From positions 1-64,000 of the forward strand of contig NZ_JBBBNV010000003.1 in the NCBI RefSeq assembly GCF_037137075.1: a stretch of DNA of 64,000 bases, in the 5' to 3' direction. The notes beneath the pieces are model-generated. The model was not told the origin of the DNA. It saw nothing but the letters and a program-made list of their open reading frames with translations, and did not search any database. The DNA comes from JBBBNV01 sp037137075 (GTDB lineage: Bacteria; Bacillota; Bacilli; Paenibacillales; NBRC-103111). The position numbers were made by a program, and so were the translations under genes. Positions 24,407 through 34,136 of this stretch are shown here, one piece after another (within the stretch, counting starts at the first letter, position 1; every line of letters begins with the position of its first letter).

Positions 24407-25438
24407 CTACTTCCACAAAAATGGAGGATATTCGTCCAAATCTCCCCGAATGTGCCGGGCCAGAAGCAAAGCTTGTGCATAGGGAACAAGTCCCCAGGAG
24501 ATTTTTTCGTTCAAGAAGGGGTGAAGCAATTTCTCCTGCTTTCGCTCTTGCCACGCCTTCAATACTTTCTTTCTCGTGTCATCGTCCATAATCACCGCAC
24601 CGTTTTCTTTCCGATAAAAGCCATCTTCATGAATAATCCGCTTATTCACCAGGGAAAGTACAAAACGGTCCGCATACACACCTCGAAGCTCTTCCATAAC
24701 ATCCAGCGCTAAAGAAGCCCGCCCCGGCCGATCCCTGTGCAGAAATCCAACATATGCATCCAGACCAACCGCCTCCAGAGCTGCGGCCATATCATTAGAA
24801 AGCAAAGTATATGTAAAGGACAGCAGCGCATTCATATTATCCAGCGGTGGACGCTTATTCCGCCCATGAAAGAAGAAGTGTTCCTTTTGCTGCAAGATTA
24901 AATCATCAAACACCGAATTGTATTGAACCGCCGCACTACCTTCCAGGCCGCGTAGGACATCCAAATCCTCCACGCTGCGGACAAGCTTCATCGTCTCTGT
25001 CAAGGATGCCGTCACACGCTTGATTTGAGGAATATCCATTCGGAGAGGGTAGTCTCTCGAAGCACGCTCCAAAATCCATTTGTTGTTATATAGTTTACCC
25101 AAAATCATGTTTCTGGCCAGCAGCGCGCTTCGGTTCTTATCATCCGAAATGCGATATTGTTCCTTTCGAAGCACCACATTGCCCCGATCCTCTCCGATGA
25201 CGCGGGCCAAAAAACGTCCGCTTCGGGTCATAAACGTAAGCGCGATGCTGCGCGTAGCGCAAGCCCCCATTAAGGCCGGGCTTACTCCTGCATAGCCGAA
25301 TGTACAGACCGCTTCGAGATTGTGCAAAGGATATCGCGCAAGAACTCCTTCTTCGTGTTTAATCACGATATTCTCGCCATCCAGGGATAAGTACGTATCC
25401 GGCGTTGTAATAAATAGTGTGTTCAGCAGCTTTTTCAT
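24407..25438 (-). CDS. cas1: CRISPR-associated integrase Cas1 (type I-C)
   Basis: 343 residues. The N-terminal beta domain (MKKLLNTLFITTPDTYLSLD, GENIVIKHE) and helical catalytic domain (ALLSFTYTLLSNDM, VGFLHRDRPGRASLALDVME) carry the metal-binding Glu, His and Asp positions. ATG 25438 overlaps the cas4 stop (ATGA). It integrates prespacers together with Cas2. Confidence 0.97.
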   Translation of the reverse strand: MKKLLNTLFITTPDTYLSLDGENIVIKHEEGVLARYPLHNLEAVCTFGYAGVSPALMGACATRSIALTFMTRSGRFLARVIGEDRGNVVLRKEQYRISDDKNRSALLARNMILGKLYNNKWILERASRDYPLRMDIPQIKRVTASLTETMKLVRSVEDLDVLRGLEGSAAVQYNSVFDDLILQQKEHFFFHGRNKRPPLDNMNALLSFTYTLLSNDMAAALEAVGLDAYVGFLHRDRPGRASLALDVMEELRGVYADRFVLSLVNKRIIHEDGFYRKENGAVIMDDDTRKKVLKAWQERKQEKLLHPFLNEKISWGLVPYAQALLLARHIRGDLDEYPPFLWK

Positions 25439-26094
25439 TCCAGCAACCTGCTTTCAATAAAGCTTGAAACGGTTCTTTGATTCAGCATTTCAGGCAAGCA
25501 AACCCGCTGCAAAGAACAGCTTTGACAATGGGGCCCTGTTTTCACTTTTGGCGTATGATTCCTTTGAAAATAATGATGCATTTCGCTCAGGCTCTTCTTG
25601 ACTTGTTCTCTATCGGCAGGGGTAACCGTGACTTCGACACGGTGTTTTATTTCATCATAATAGAGGTATCCGCTGGAGAGTTGACAGACCAGCATCTCCT
25701 CCAGACACATCAATTGAGCGATTAACTGGGAACGATCCGAATCATTTCTTTTGGGCTTGCCACGCTTGTATTCAACAGGATAAGGAAGGTAAAGCCCTTC
25801 CTCCCCGGCCAGTGGTATGCCGCCCGGATCACGGATGAATTCAACCACATCGCAAATTCCTGTAATCCCAAGCTGCCTTGAATAGACCGGCAATGCACGG
25901 ACAATCAGCTTGTCTCCCCTTTTTTCGCGGATGGTCGGCTGATCGGCTTTATGATGAAGATGTGTGCCTTCTACTGTAAGCACATTTTCTTCCCACTGCT
26001 GTTCGATGTGAATTAAGGCCCATTGCCTTCTGCAAAAATTGAAATGCTGAATCCCTGAAAGCAGCAAGTATTCCTCTTCGTTATAGCCCTGCAT
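25435..26094 (-). CDS. cas4: CRISPR-associated exonuclease Cas4 (type I-C)
   Basis: 219 residues from ATG 26094, which overlaps the end of cas7 by 14 bases. The four iron-sulphur cysteines are present: Cys 21 (FNFCRRQW) and Cys 190, 193, 199 (CQSCSLQRVC). The RecB-like nuclease motif is in YPVEYKRGKPK. Cas4 trims prespacers and helps select the PAM-side end during adaptation. Confidence 0.95.
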   Translation of the reverse strand: MQGYNEEEYLLLSGIQHFNFCRRQWALIHIEQQWEENVLTVEGTHLHHKADQPTIREKRGDKLIVRALPVYSRQLGITGICDVVEFIRDPGGIPLAGEEGLYLPYPVEYKRGKPKRNDSDRSQLIAQLMCLEEMLVCQLSSGYLYYDEIKHRVEVTVTPADREQVKKSLSEMHHYFQRNHTPKVKTGPHCQSCSLQRVCLPEMLNQRTVSSFIESRLLE

Positions 26095-26947
26095 ACTCTT
26101 GTACACGTAAGCCTTCAAGTGGCTGGAGTGTGCACACGTAATCCTCGATTGATTTCCCTTCGTGGACATCATCCTTTAAACGCACCTGCAAAGAGCGGTG
26201 GACTTTGGCCGAGGAATATTGTCCCAGTCTGGATTCATGCTCCCACCAGAACAGGCGGTACACCTCCATGCTTCCATCCGGGCGGGCAGAGGAAGCATCA
26301 TTTTCGAACAAGGTTCTTAACGCTTCCCGAATTTTCTCTGCATCTTCATATGTGAATCCGGTTTTCTCTGCCAACTGCGTGTTGATGCTTCCATAAAAAA
26401 TATACACGCCAAAGTCGACCCTGTGCTTCATCCCCATCGTATCCGAGCTTTTCTTATTCGGGTCCTTGGGGGTTACAGCATTGACGCTCTTCGTAATCTG
26501 CATGCTGGAAATGTCGATCGGGTCCAAACTGACAGCCGTATGAATCGATACCGGACCACGAATACCGATCGATACATCGGAACCGCTAAAAGCAAAAACT
26601 TGTCCAAAGCTTCTCACATCTATCCATGACTTGCAGGCTGCCTGGGCATAAAGCTCGTTATTTTGCGATTTGCCCTTTGCATATTCCTGAACATCCGGGT
26701 TAGCGTCCACTCGCTCCTTAATGCTCCGATACGCATCTCCCCGCCGCTCGTCTGATTGTACGAGAATCGTCTCCCCCATGTCCTGCAGGCGATTGCGAAT
26801 TTTCCTTTTCAAGCAGACATCCGAGATCTCGCCATGTCCATCATAGTTTTGCCGGGGGCGATTTCCGTTCAGCGGGTCCCCATTCGGATTGGCATTGCGG
26901 ACAGACAAAACAACGGCGAAATCAATTTTGCGATCAAGTGTGCTCAT
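26081..26947 (-). CDS. cas7: Cascade backbone protein Cas7 (Csd2, type I-C)
   Basis: 288 residues from ATG 26947. The family start is clear: IDFAVVLSVRNANPNGDPL then GNRPRQNYDGHGEISDVC. FGQVFAFSG and VDFGVYIFYG lie in the RRM core. Several copies bind the crRNA spacer as the Cascade backbone. Confidence 0.95.
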   Translation of the reverse strand: MSTLDRKIDFAVVLSVRNANPNGDPLNGNRPRQNYDGHGEISDVCLKRKIRNRLQDMGETILVQSDERRGDAYRSIKERVDANPDVQEYAKGKSQNNELYAQAACKSWIDVRSFGQVFAFSGSDVSIGIRGPVSIHTAVSLDPIDISSMQITKSVNAVTPKDPNKKSSDTMGMKHRVDFGVYIFYGSINTQLAEKTGFTYEDAEKIREALRTLFENDASSARPDGSMEVYRLFWWEHESRLGQYSSAKVHRSLQVRLKDDVHEGKSIEDYVCTLQPLEGLRVQEYAGL

Positions 26948-26999
26948 GTATCTCTCTCCTTTTTATCAATTATGCTTCGTTAGTCTATTTGCTTCGTTA

Positions 27000-28910
27000 T
27001 CATTCTTCGTTGTCATTTGGGTGGTCCTGTCCTGGCTCAGCTTCGGTCCCTGGCTTGCTCTTTTGGGGCGTATACAAATCATGGCGCTGGCTGTAAAACC
27101 CGAGCAGGTACAGCCCGCTTAATGGCCTGTCCGTAAAATCCTCCGGTTGTAATTGGGCACCAACTTCATCTAGCAGGCGATTATAATATCCAGCCTCTGT
27201 ACCCATCCTTGCCTGATACGGCTGAATGTTGGATTGGATAATGGTCCAGGTCCGCCTAGGCCGCTGTGCAAATGCATTCATATAACGAATTGCATTCGTA
27301 GCCCGCTTCTCCTCCCGACCAAGCGCTCTTCGTTCCAGTACATCTGCAATCGCCAGCATTCTGCCAAACAAATAGCTCCGATCCGTGTTCTCCGTATTCA
27401 ATCCCACCTTGAACCCCTCCTTCTCATTCGCTTTATTCACTAATGCGCAAGCGATGCCCAGCGTCTTCTCCCACTCCCATTCCTCCATCCCGACCGGATT
27501 GGAGGCGCGGTTCACTGCGCTTCGCACAATATCAAGGGGAATGCTTCGGCCATCAACAATACAAGGGAGCATTCTTTCCATGAGTCCCTTGACAAGCTTA
27601 TCGTTTGCTCTTGAGCCGTAAGCAGCAAAAGCAATATCACGCGTAGCCGGAGCGCCATAGAAGGTAATCCGTTTGTCGTCCTGATTTTTCTTATAGCGGT
27701 GCAGCCAGAAGCAGGTGCTGTGCCAGCTCTCCAATCGGTTCAGAAACAGCTCCTTATTCATATCGCGGTAGTACACCATCGACATTCGCCCCAGGGTTGC
27801 CGCATCCAGAATCATAATAATCACCTTCGCCTGGTAATCTCCGTCATAACGATAGCCGCCCATAGCCAGCCGGATTCGGTTCGCAAATTCTTTATGAGCG
27901 ACATCCCCGGCGGATGGTTCATCCTCCTCTGGTGCATACAAGCTGGACATATCCCCAAGCGGGTCCGGCATTTCCAGTGATTCGGTCCCCCACACCAGAA
28001 ATACCTTGCCATCGATCGTAAAGGATTGACGCTCAATCAGCCATTTCAATGCATTATGCGCCTTCTGGGATACTTCGTATCCAACAGCCGCTGCTTGCCT
28101 GCTGGTGCGGAATCTGCCCCGGTACGTAAAACCATTCTTATCATTTGCTGAAATCAGCTTGGATTTATCTGCCGAATTACGGATTCGTGAAGCATGCTTG
28201 TCTGCATAAGGAAGCTGCTTGCCTGTGACATAGCATAGATCGATCTCCGTCAGCAGATGATCATAAAACTGAATAAACGACTCCTGTACAGAGCGATCAC
28301 GCCATAGCCTGTCCTCTGCCTCCCCGGGTACACGCACCGCAAATCGAACGAAAGCCGCACTCTGGTCTGCCGAGAGCACTTTGAATAACTCCGGCTTCTC
28401 CTCAGCCGAACCTGTCCATTTGTCCATCAGCCTGCTGTGCTCATCGAGCCACAATATTTTATCCCGAATTAAATCGGTCATTAGCGTTCCTTGCTCTACA
28501 TAACGAAGAACGCTCTCCACCTTGGGATGGGCAAACGATGACTGGCACCAGGAACGTAGCTGATGGACATAATCCGTATGGGGCGTTCCTTTAACCTCCC
28601 CGCAATAACGGGTGAAATCCCCTGCTACATAAACCAGTTTGTCAAACAGCGGATGTGGAGCAGGATTCGTGCCTGCTCTGCTGGCCGAAGCCTCCGTGCA
28701 CGGTATAATGGTGCTGGCATCGTTTTCTTCCACCACTTTAGCAGACACATAATTACCATATTTATCTAAGTGAATCTCGATATGAGCGCTTTGTGTCGTG
28801 TGAGAAACCGGGATTAAAGCGTACTCGCGGTCATTGCTCTTTTTTTCAAATTGTCCAATGGCACGCTCGTTTTGCTCATAGGTCCTGTTTAAATTCGCAA
28901 GCCAGCTCAC
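27000..28910 (-). CDS. cas8c: Cascade large subunit Cas8c (Csd1)
   Basis: 636 residues from GTG 28910, placed directly after the cas5c stop with GGAGGAGG upstream. Csd1 signatures include YALIPVSHTTQSAHIEI, VYVAGDFTRYCGEVKGTPH and FLVWGTESLEMPDPLGD. It recognises the PAM and, through an internal start in relatives, may also supply the small subunit Cas11c. The C-terminal 40 residues are charged and probably flexible. Confidence 0.95.
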   Translation of the reverse strand: MSWLANLNRTYEQNERAIGQFEKKSNDREYALIPVSHTTQSAHIEIHLDKYGNYVSAKVVEENDASTIIPCTEASASRAGTNPAPHPLFDKLVYVAGDFTRYCGEVKGTPHTDYVHQLRSWCQSSFAHPKVESVLRYVEQGTLMTDLIRDKILWLDEHSRLMDKWTGSAEEKPELFKVLSADQSAAFVRFAVRVPGEAEDRLWRDRSVQESFIQFYDHLLTEIDLCYVTGKQLPYADKHASRIRNSADKSKLISANDKNGFTYRGRFRTSRQAAAVGYEVSQKAHNALKWLIERQSFTIDGKVFLVWGTESLEMPDPLGDMSSLYAPEEDEPSAGDVAHKEFANRIRLAMGGYRYDGDYQAKVIIMILDAATLGRMSMVYYRDMNKELFLNRLESWHSTCFWLHRYKKNQDDKRITFYGAPATRDIAFAAYGSRANDKLVKGLMERMLPCIVDGRSIPLDIVRSAVNRASNPVGMEEWEWEKTLGIACALVNKANEKEGFKVGLNTENTDRSYLFGRMLAIADVLERRALGREEKRATNAIRYMNAFAQRPRRTWTIIQSNIQPYQARMGTEAGYYNRLLDEVGAQLQPEDFTDRPLSGLYLLGFYSQRHDLYTPQKSKPGTEAEPGQDHPNDNEE

Positions 28911-29630
28911 TCATTCACCTCCTCCTCGAACAAGCTGCTCCAGCAGTTCATCGGCAGCTTGCATATTCCCCGGGCCGAATGCTTTCGCTACCCCTTCCCC
29001 TGTCTTCCGGGTTAACGTACACTCCTCGGGGCGAATAAAACGGATGACCCCCCGTTCCATCCTGGCTCGCCATAAGCGCGTCACACGCTCATTGGTCCCG
29101 GTTTCATCCGGATAGCTGATGCCATGAACCATGGTACCGAAATCGATTTCCTGAATGTCATCGTAAAAGCCCTCCCCTTCACCAAAAACACAAGGCTCCA
29201 CATATCCCTGACATTCACGAGCGCCAAGAAAAATGTCTCGGCGGCCCCCGGCCTGTACTGCGCGTTTGCTAATATTGTGATGCTTATGCTCGTTACGGTC
29301 ATAAATCAAATCTTCCCGATGCGGATTAAATTCAAAATGGGCCCGCACCTGATACCGCACGTCCTTCAAATAGGTGTAATAAGCAAGCGTATTGCCCCCG
29401 CTATATTCAATAGGACGAATACCCTTGGACTCCGTTTGGATAACGTTCATAATCCGCACTTCATCCACATACCAGATCAAGGTCGGTTTCCAGTATATGG
29501 ATTCTACAATTCCCTTCAGCGCTTGAAATGAAGGAATTTGGTAGCTGAATTTCTCCCCTCCGATTTTGGTGAGTGGATCGGTAAAGAGTGCATATTTCCC
29601 GTAAACCTCGAACTCAATTTGATTTCGCAT
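28911..29630 (-). CDS. cas5c: crRNA-processing protein Cas5c (Cas5d, type I-C)
   Basis: 239 residues. The start IEFEVYGKYALFTDPLTKIG and the stretch FQALKGIVESIYWKPTLIW are diagnostic. Type I-C systems lack cas6, and Cas5c cleaves pre-crRNA instead; no cas6 is seen here, which agrees. The gene follows cas3 by 19 bases. Confidence 0.95.
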   Translation of the reverse strand: MRNQIEFEVYGKYALFTDPLTKIGGEKFSYQIPSFQALKGIVESIYWKPTLIWYVDEVRIMNVIQTESKGIRPIEYSGGNTLAYYTYLKDVRYQVRAHFEFNPHREDLIYDRNEHKHHNISKRAVQAGGRRDIFLGARECQGYVEPCVFGEGEGFYDDIQEIDFGTMVHGISYPDETGTNERVTRLWRARMERGVIRFIRPEECTLTRKTGEGVAKAFGPGNMQAADELLEQLVRGGGE

Positions 29631-29649
29631 CCAAGCCCTCCTTTACAAA

Positions 29650-32064
29650 TTAAACAATCGCCGACTGCCATTCCCCTTCCCCATCGGTTTCAACCCCGAA
29701 CCGCTTGGAATAGGCGATTTCTCTCAGGGCCAGCACATGACCGTGCAACAAGGGATACACATCCTGATTTGTATGAAGCTTCCTGAACTCATGTTCAAAC
29801 ATATTGACCACATACGGCTGGAGCTTTCTGAGTAACGTCCCCAGCTCTCCAGCCTCCAGTTCCCCATTCAGCTCCTCAATGAACTCCCGCGCCTCCTCGT
29901 TATAAGGAACGAGCACGGATCTGGCGCTGCTGCTGATAACCTCAAAATGCTGCTCGACCGTCGCAAAGGCAGAGCGGCTGATGATTTCAGGATTTTTTCC
30001 CCTCTTATTCCTATAGGCTGCAAAATAGTCTTTATTGTAATGGAGCAAATCAAACAGCTGCTTGCCCAGCTTCGGTATGGGATAATCCATTTCGTTCTGA
30101 ATGCGAGTATAATAATATTCAAAATAAGCCTGCATCGCAGAGGCTGACAGCAAATCATGCCCAAATCGCCCGGGCTCCTGCTCAAATTCATACAGTATCC
30201 GCTTTGTCATCTCCGCTCCGATTCGAATCTCCGGCAAATGCGTCAAGCTCTCATCAGCAGCTTGAATAATATACACTTCCCGCAGGGCATCCTTGCCATG
30301 GCGGTTACACCGGCCTGCGGCCTGCGCAATCGAATCCAGTCCCGCTAGAGATCGAATCGCGCACTCAAAGCTGATATTCACTCCCGCCTCAATAAGCTGC
30401 GTACTGACACAAATCACCCGTTCTTCGGCCTTAAGGGCAGCTTTTATCCTGGATAGCTCATCCTTACGGTGAGCTGCGCACATGTTCGTGCTTAGGTGGA
30501 ACAGCTTCACATTGGTGTCACGAAGCCAAGGCTCTTCTTCAAGTCGGGCAAACAGCTTGCGGACCGCCGTTTTCGTATTCAGGATGATCAATACGCTTTG
30601 AACCTCAACCATTTTGTCCCGAACAAAGGATGCCAATTCTTCAGCTCCCCAGCCTAGCGGAGTTGTACGGTCCAGCACCTCAACCCGTTTAAAGCTGTGT
30701 CCAACCTCGCTAATATTCTCAATCAGTTCGGCTTGCTCGGAGAGATTCAGCTTATGCTTTACAAAATCGAGCGCCGGCTGGGTCGCTGTACATAACAGCA
30801 CGCTGGAACGCCCTAACGGATACAGGAAATTCAGAGCGGCGTTGAATAACGAAATGCATTTGACCGGAACAGACTGAACTTCATCAAAAATCAGCACGGC
30901 ATTGGCCAATTGATGCAGCCTTCTTACATTACGTGTCCCCTTGCCATAAAACGTATTCAGAAACTGAACCATGGTCGTAAAAATAATCGGGCGATCCCAT
31001 GTGTCTCTGGCCAGCTTCAAGCTTTTCTTGCGAACGTCGTAATCTTCTCCCTCTTCCCCTTGTTCTTCAATGACGTTGGAGTGGTGTTCCAGAATCAATT
31101 CGTGCTCCTGCAAAATATCCCGGATTTCAGCGGCGTTCTGCTCAATAATCGTTGTATATGGCACGACATAAATAATTCGCTCTTTCCCGTACTCCAAAGC
31201 ATGCTTGAGCGCATAACGCAGACTGGCCAGCGTCTTCCCGCCACCTGTAGGAATGGACAACGTGTAGATGCCTGACGGACGCATCGCAGCTGCTTCACAT
31301 TGAAGCGACATGTCCCGCCGCAGCCGGTTAATCGGCTTGTCCGCATCCTGATCCCGATCATATTCCCCAAGCCTGTTCATTAAAGCATCATAGCTTCTTT
31401 CAAAAAAAGACTGGTTGCTTGTGTGCGGCTCCGGTTGTTCGTCTTCTTCAAATTGCCGGGTGTTTGTCCGATCCGCGTCGATCAGGCAGCTAAATATATA
31501 TTTCATCAGCAGCGAAGCAATAATCGGGGAGAGGCGGTACTTTTGATGAAAATCCGCCAATTCGTCTCTCGCCTGCGCAAAATAACGGTCTAACTCACTT
31601 GCGGCCACCTTGTCAAAAAATACGGCCTCTGCTTGTTCATATTCCTTCAATTCCTTTACAGCCACACGTTCCAGAAATGGGGAGTCCAATTCAGGAGCAA
31701 GGAAATCCCTTAATCCCTGATGGTGCGAGATAATACAGTTAGCCAGCCACTCTGCTGTCAGCTTGTCTTCCAGCGTTTTGGCCTTTTGGTGATAACGGCG
31801 ATACAGCAGCCGTCCGCCTGCTGTAGAATGGTCCACCGATCCCCTTCGAGGAGGAGCTCCGGGGTTGTTGAACGCTTCTTGAATATATGTCTTGAATTCG
31901 TCTGTATGCTTGCCCATATCATGCAGCAGGCCGGTCAAGCCTGCCAAATATGTAGCTCCGATTTTATCGCCATTTCGCTCGCAGCCCGCCCGGACCTCCT
32001 CCAGATGCTGCTGCACGGTCTGAATTTTGCTGTCCTTGTGACGAATGTGAGCAATATAGTCCAT
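29650..32064 (-). CDS. cas3: Helicase-nuclease Cas3 (type I-C)
   Basis: 804 residues from ATG 32064 with GGAGG 6 bases upstream. The HD nuclease domain has LLHDMGKHTDEF (His 48, Asp 49). The helicase has Walker A PTGGGKTLAS (about 272-281), the DEVQ box (LIFDEVQSVP, 394-397) and motif VI QAAGRCNRHG (about 585). It is recruited to Cascade-bound DNA, unwinding and degrading it. It is the first cas gene. Its promoter region is isolated from array 2 by a terminator. Confidence 0.96.
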   Translation of the reverse strand: MDYIAHIRHKDSKIQTVQQHLEEVRAGCERNGDKIGATYLAGLTGLLHDMGKHTDEFKTYIQEAFNNPGAPPRRGSVDHSTAGGRLLYRRYHQKAKTLEDKLTAEWLANCIISHHQGLRDFLAPELDSPFLERVAVKELKEYEQAEAVFFDKVAASELDRYFAQARDELADFHQKYRLSPIIASLLMKYIFSCLIDADRTNTRQFEEDEQPEPHTSNQSFFERSYDALMNRLGEYDRDQDADKPINRLRRDMSLQCEAAAMRPSGIYTLSIPTGGGKTLASLRYALKHALEYGKERIIYVVPYTTIIEQNAAEIRDILQEHELILEHHSNVIEEQGEEGEDYDVRKKSLKLARDTWDRPIIFTTMVQFLNTFYGKGTRNVRRLHQLANAVLIFDEVQSVPVKCISLFNAALNFLYPLGRSSVLLCTATQPALDFVKHKLNLSEQAELIENISEVGHSFKRVEVLDRTTPLGWGAEELASFVRDKMVEVQSVLIILNTKTAVRKLFARLEEEPWLRDTNVKLFHLSTNMCAAHRKDELSRIKAALKAEERVICVSTQLIEAGVNISFECAIRSLAGLDSIAQAAGRCNRHGKDALREVYIIQAADESLTHLPEIRIGAEMTKRILYEFEQEPGRFGHDLLSASAMQAYFEYYYTRIQNEMDYPIPKLGKQLFDLLHYNKDYFAAYRNKRGKNPEIISRSAFATVEQHFEVISSSARSVLVPYNEEAREFIEELNGELEAGELGTLLRKLQPYVVNMFEHEFRKLHTNQDVYPLLHGHVLALREIAYSKRFGVETDGEGEWQSAIV

Positions 32065-32212
32065 ATGTCCTCCATAAACATGAAAATTCGCCTATACTCC
32101 ATTGGTATTTCATGCGATATGTCCTAAAACTACTTTCGACGCTATTTAATTAAATCCTTCTTAATCTTTTAAAAAATTGGAAAATTTAACACTAAATTTC
32201 GACAATGGATCA
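32065..32212 (-). promoter_or_regulatory. Region upstream of cas3
   Basis: AT-rich. It carries TTGTCGAAAT (minus; 32196-32205), identical to a motif in both CRISPR leaders. The cas promoter should lie here, though I cannot fix a -35/-10 pair. Confidence 0.5.
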
Positions 32213-32259
32213 TAAAAACCCCCTTCAACCAAACAGTCTCCTGTCTGTTCGAAGGGGGG
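32213..32259 (-). terminator. Terminator between CRISPR array 2 and cas3
   Basis: On the minus strand CCCCCTTCGAACAG and CTGTTTGGTTGAAGGGGG can pair imperfectly, followed by TTTTTATG. It would end the array 2 transcript before cas3. Confidence 0.75.
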
Positions 32260-32393
32260 CTAAGTGATATTCGTTTGATATTCCTGTTGTGAATCCGTTT
32301 AAACCCGGCATTTTCCTATAGGTGTACGATGAGTCATATCGAGTGCGGCCCGGTGGACCGTAAGTAGCGTCGGTACTGGAAGTTTCACTCCAC

Positions 32394-33838
32394 GAATCCA
32401 CGCACTCCGTATGGAGTACAACTGGAAAGTACAAGGACATGAATTCATCCTGTGCGTTTCAATCCACGCACTCCATACGGAGTGCGACGCCGGCCGCGTC
32501 TGGACAGGCATCCGCTCGGGCAGTTTCAATCCACGCACTCCATACGGAGTGCGACGGAGGGCATGACGCCGGAGGAGGCTGCAGCGGTTGTTGTTTCAAT
32601 CCACGCACTCCATACGGAGTGCGACAAACGATCTGAAATACAATCGGTTTGCTGTCCAGTTTCAATCCACGCACTCCATACGGAGTGCGACAAGCTTCTG
32701 CGTAAACTTAGGGGGTAAATTCCTGTTGTTTCAATCCACGCACTCCATACGGAGTGCGACACGTTACTTAATATTCAATATGTTGTACGCTGTCGGTTTC
32801 AATCCACGCACTCCATACGGAGTGCGACCTTCAATCTTGGACAGCTTGGCTTTCGTCTTTTCAAGTTTCAATCCACGCACTCCATACGGAGTGCGACTGG
32901 TAACACTTTCACCTTGGATGCGCCAATAAACGGTTTCAATCCACGCACTCCATACGGAGTGCGACCCAAAACAGTAAACTCATCTAGAGCAAATACCAGT
33001 TTCAATCCACGCACTCCATACGGAGTGCGACGGCATGACGGCCCGCACCAGCGGGAGGCCATTGGAGTTTCAATCCACGCACTCCATACGGAGTGCGACG
33101 GGAATCACCCCGCTGCTGACGACCGTCGTGGAAATGTTTCAATCCACGCACTCCATACGGAGTGCGACAAGCCAGACATAAAAACAGGGGAGATTAATCA
33201 TGTTTCAATCCACGCACTCCATACGGAGTGCGACGGCAAACGACGAGTTCAAGTTTGCCGTTGAGTTAGTTTCAATCCACGCACTCCATACGGAGTGCGA
33301 CGGCAGTTGAGATAGATTGTTAACGGACAAGTTTGTTTCAATCCACGCACTCCATACGGAGTGCGACGGGTGAAACTGGTTTGGACAAAGATTTCATCAA
33401 GGTTTCAATCCACGCACTCCATACGGAGTGCGACTCTTTTTGTTACAGCAACATACCCGCCATCACGTAGTTTCAATCCACGCACTCCATACGGAGTGCG
33501 ACGTTACAGGTTACTTTGTATCCTCGTTGTGTGGGTAGTTTCAATCCACGCACTCCATACGGAGTGCGACCCGGCTGCTTGGGGTGCCAAGCCGGATTGC
33601 AACGGTTTCAATCCACGCACTCCATACGGAGTGCGACTACGGGCGGGGACTGGAGACTGGACAAGTTTGTCGTTTCAATCCACGCACTCCATACGGAGTG
33701 CGACCGATTCAAGCATGACAATTCCTTTTTGCTCCTTTGTTTCAATCCACGCACTCCATACGGAGTGCGACTGCTGGATGAATCCTCCGTATGGTCGTCA
33801 GATTGGTTTCAATCCACGCACTCCATACGGAGTGCGAC
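32394..33838 (-). CRISPR. CRISPR array 2, type I-C
   Basis: Twenty-one 33-bp repeats from 32456 to 33838, each starting GTTTCAATCC on the plus strand and otherwise identical to array 1. Spacers are about 34-37 bp. A degenerate repeat at about 32394-32422 (CGCACTCCGTATGGAGT) marks the old end. Leader 2 at 33839-34021 feeds transcription on the minus strand. Array 2 lies upstream of cas3; array 1 lies beyond cas2, so the operon is enclosed by the arrays. Confidence 0.97.
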
Positions 33839-34021
33839 AGCGAAATAAATCGTTTTCATGCTATTATAGCATGAATAATCCATTTTTTGCCGCAATAATC
33901 ATACATAAAAAACATTAATTCATTCTTGACTTTCTGTCAATCCTAACAACCTTTACTGATTTCGACAAATTTCGAGGTGCGAATGATCCGGGATTTTTAT
34001 GGGAGCTTCACATTCGCACCT
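33839..34021 (-). promoter_or_regulatory. CRISPR leader 2
   Basis: Homologous along its length to leader 1. It holds the 47-bp inverted-repeat block (33975-34021, one base different from leader 1), TTGTCGAAAT (33959-33968), a promoter, and a hairpin TTCATGC-TATTATA-GCATGAA (33855-33875). That hairpin's loop differs from leader 1 while the stem is kept. Confidence 0.85.
33912..33940 (-). promoter_or_regulatory. Pre-crRNA promoter of array 2
   Basis: On the minus strand TTGACA (33935-33940), 17 bases, TAATGT (33912-33917). The -35 box is perfect, so this may be the stronger of the two array promoters. Confidence 0.75.
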
Positions 34022-34136
34022 GAAATTACAAGCTCCTGCTTAAAAATTCAGATGCTTATTCGATTAGCATAACAAATGCTGCTGAATCATTCCAGGGAAC
34101 GACGTTACAGCAACCGAACCGCCGCAAGAACCGCCG

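Noticed and set aside
32439..33918. Open frames across CRISPR array 2
   Set aside because: Same reason: repeat-derived frames on both strands.
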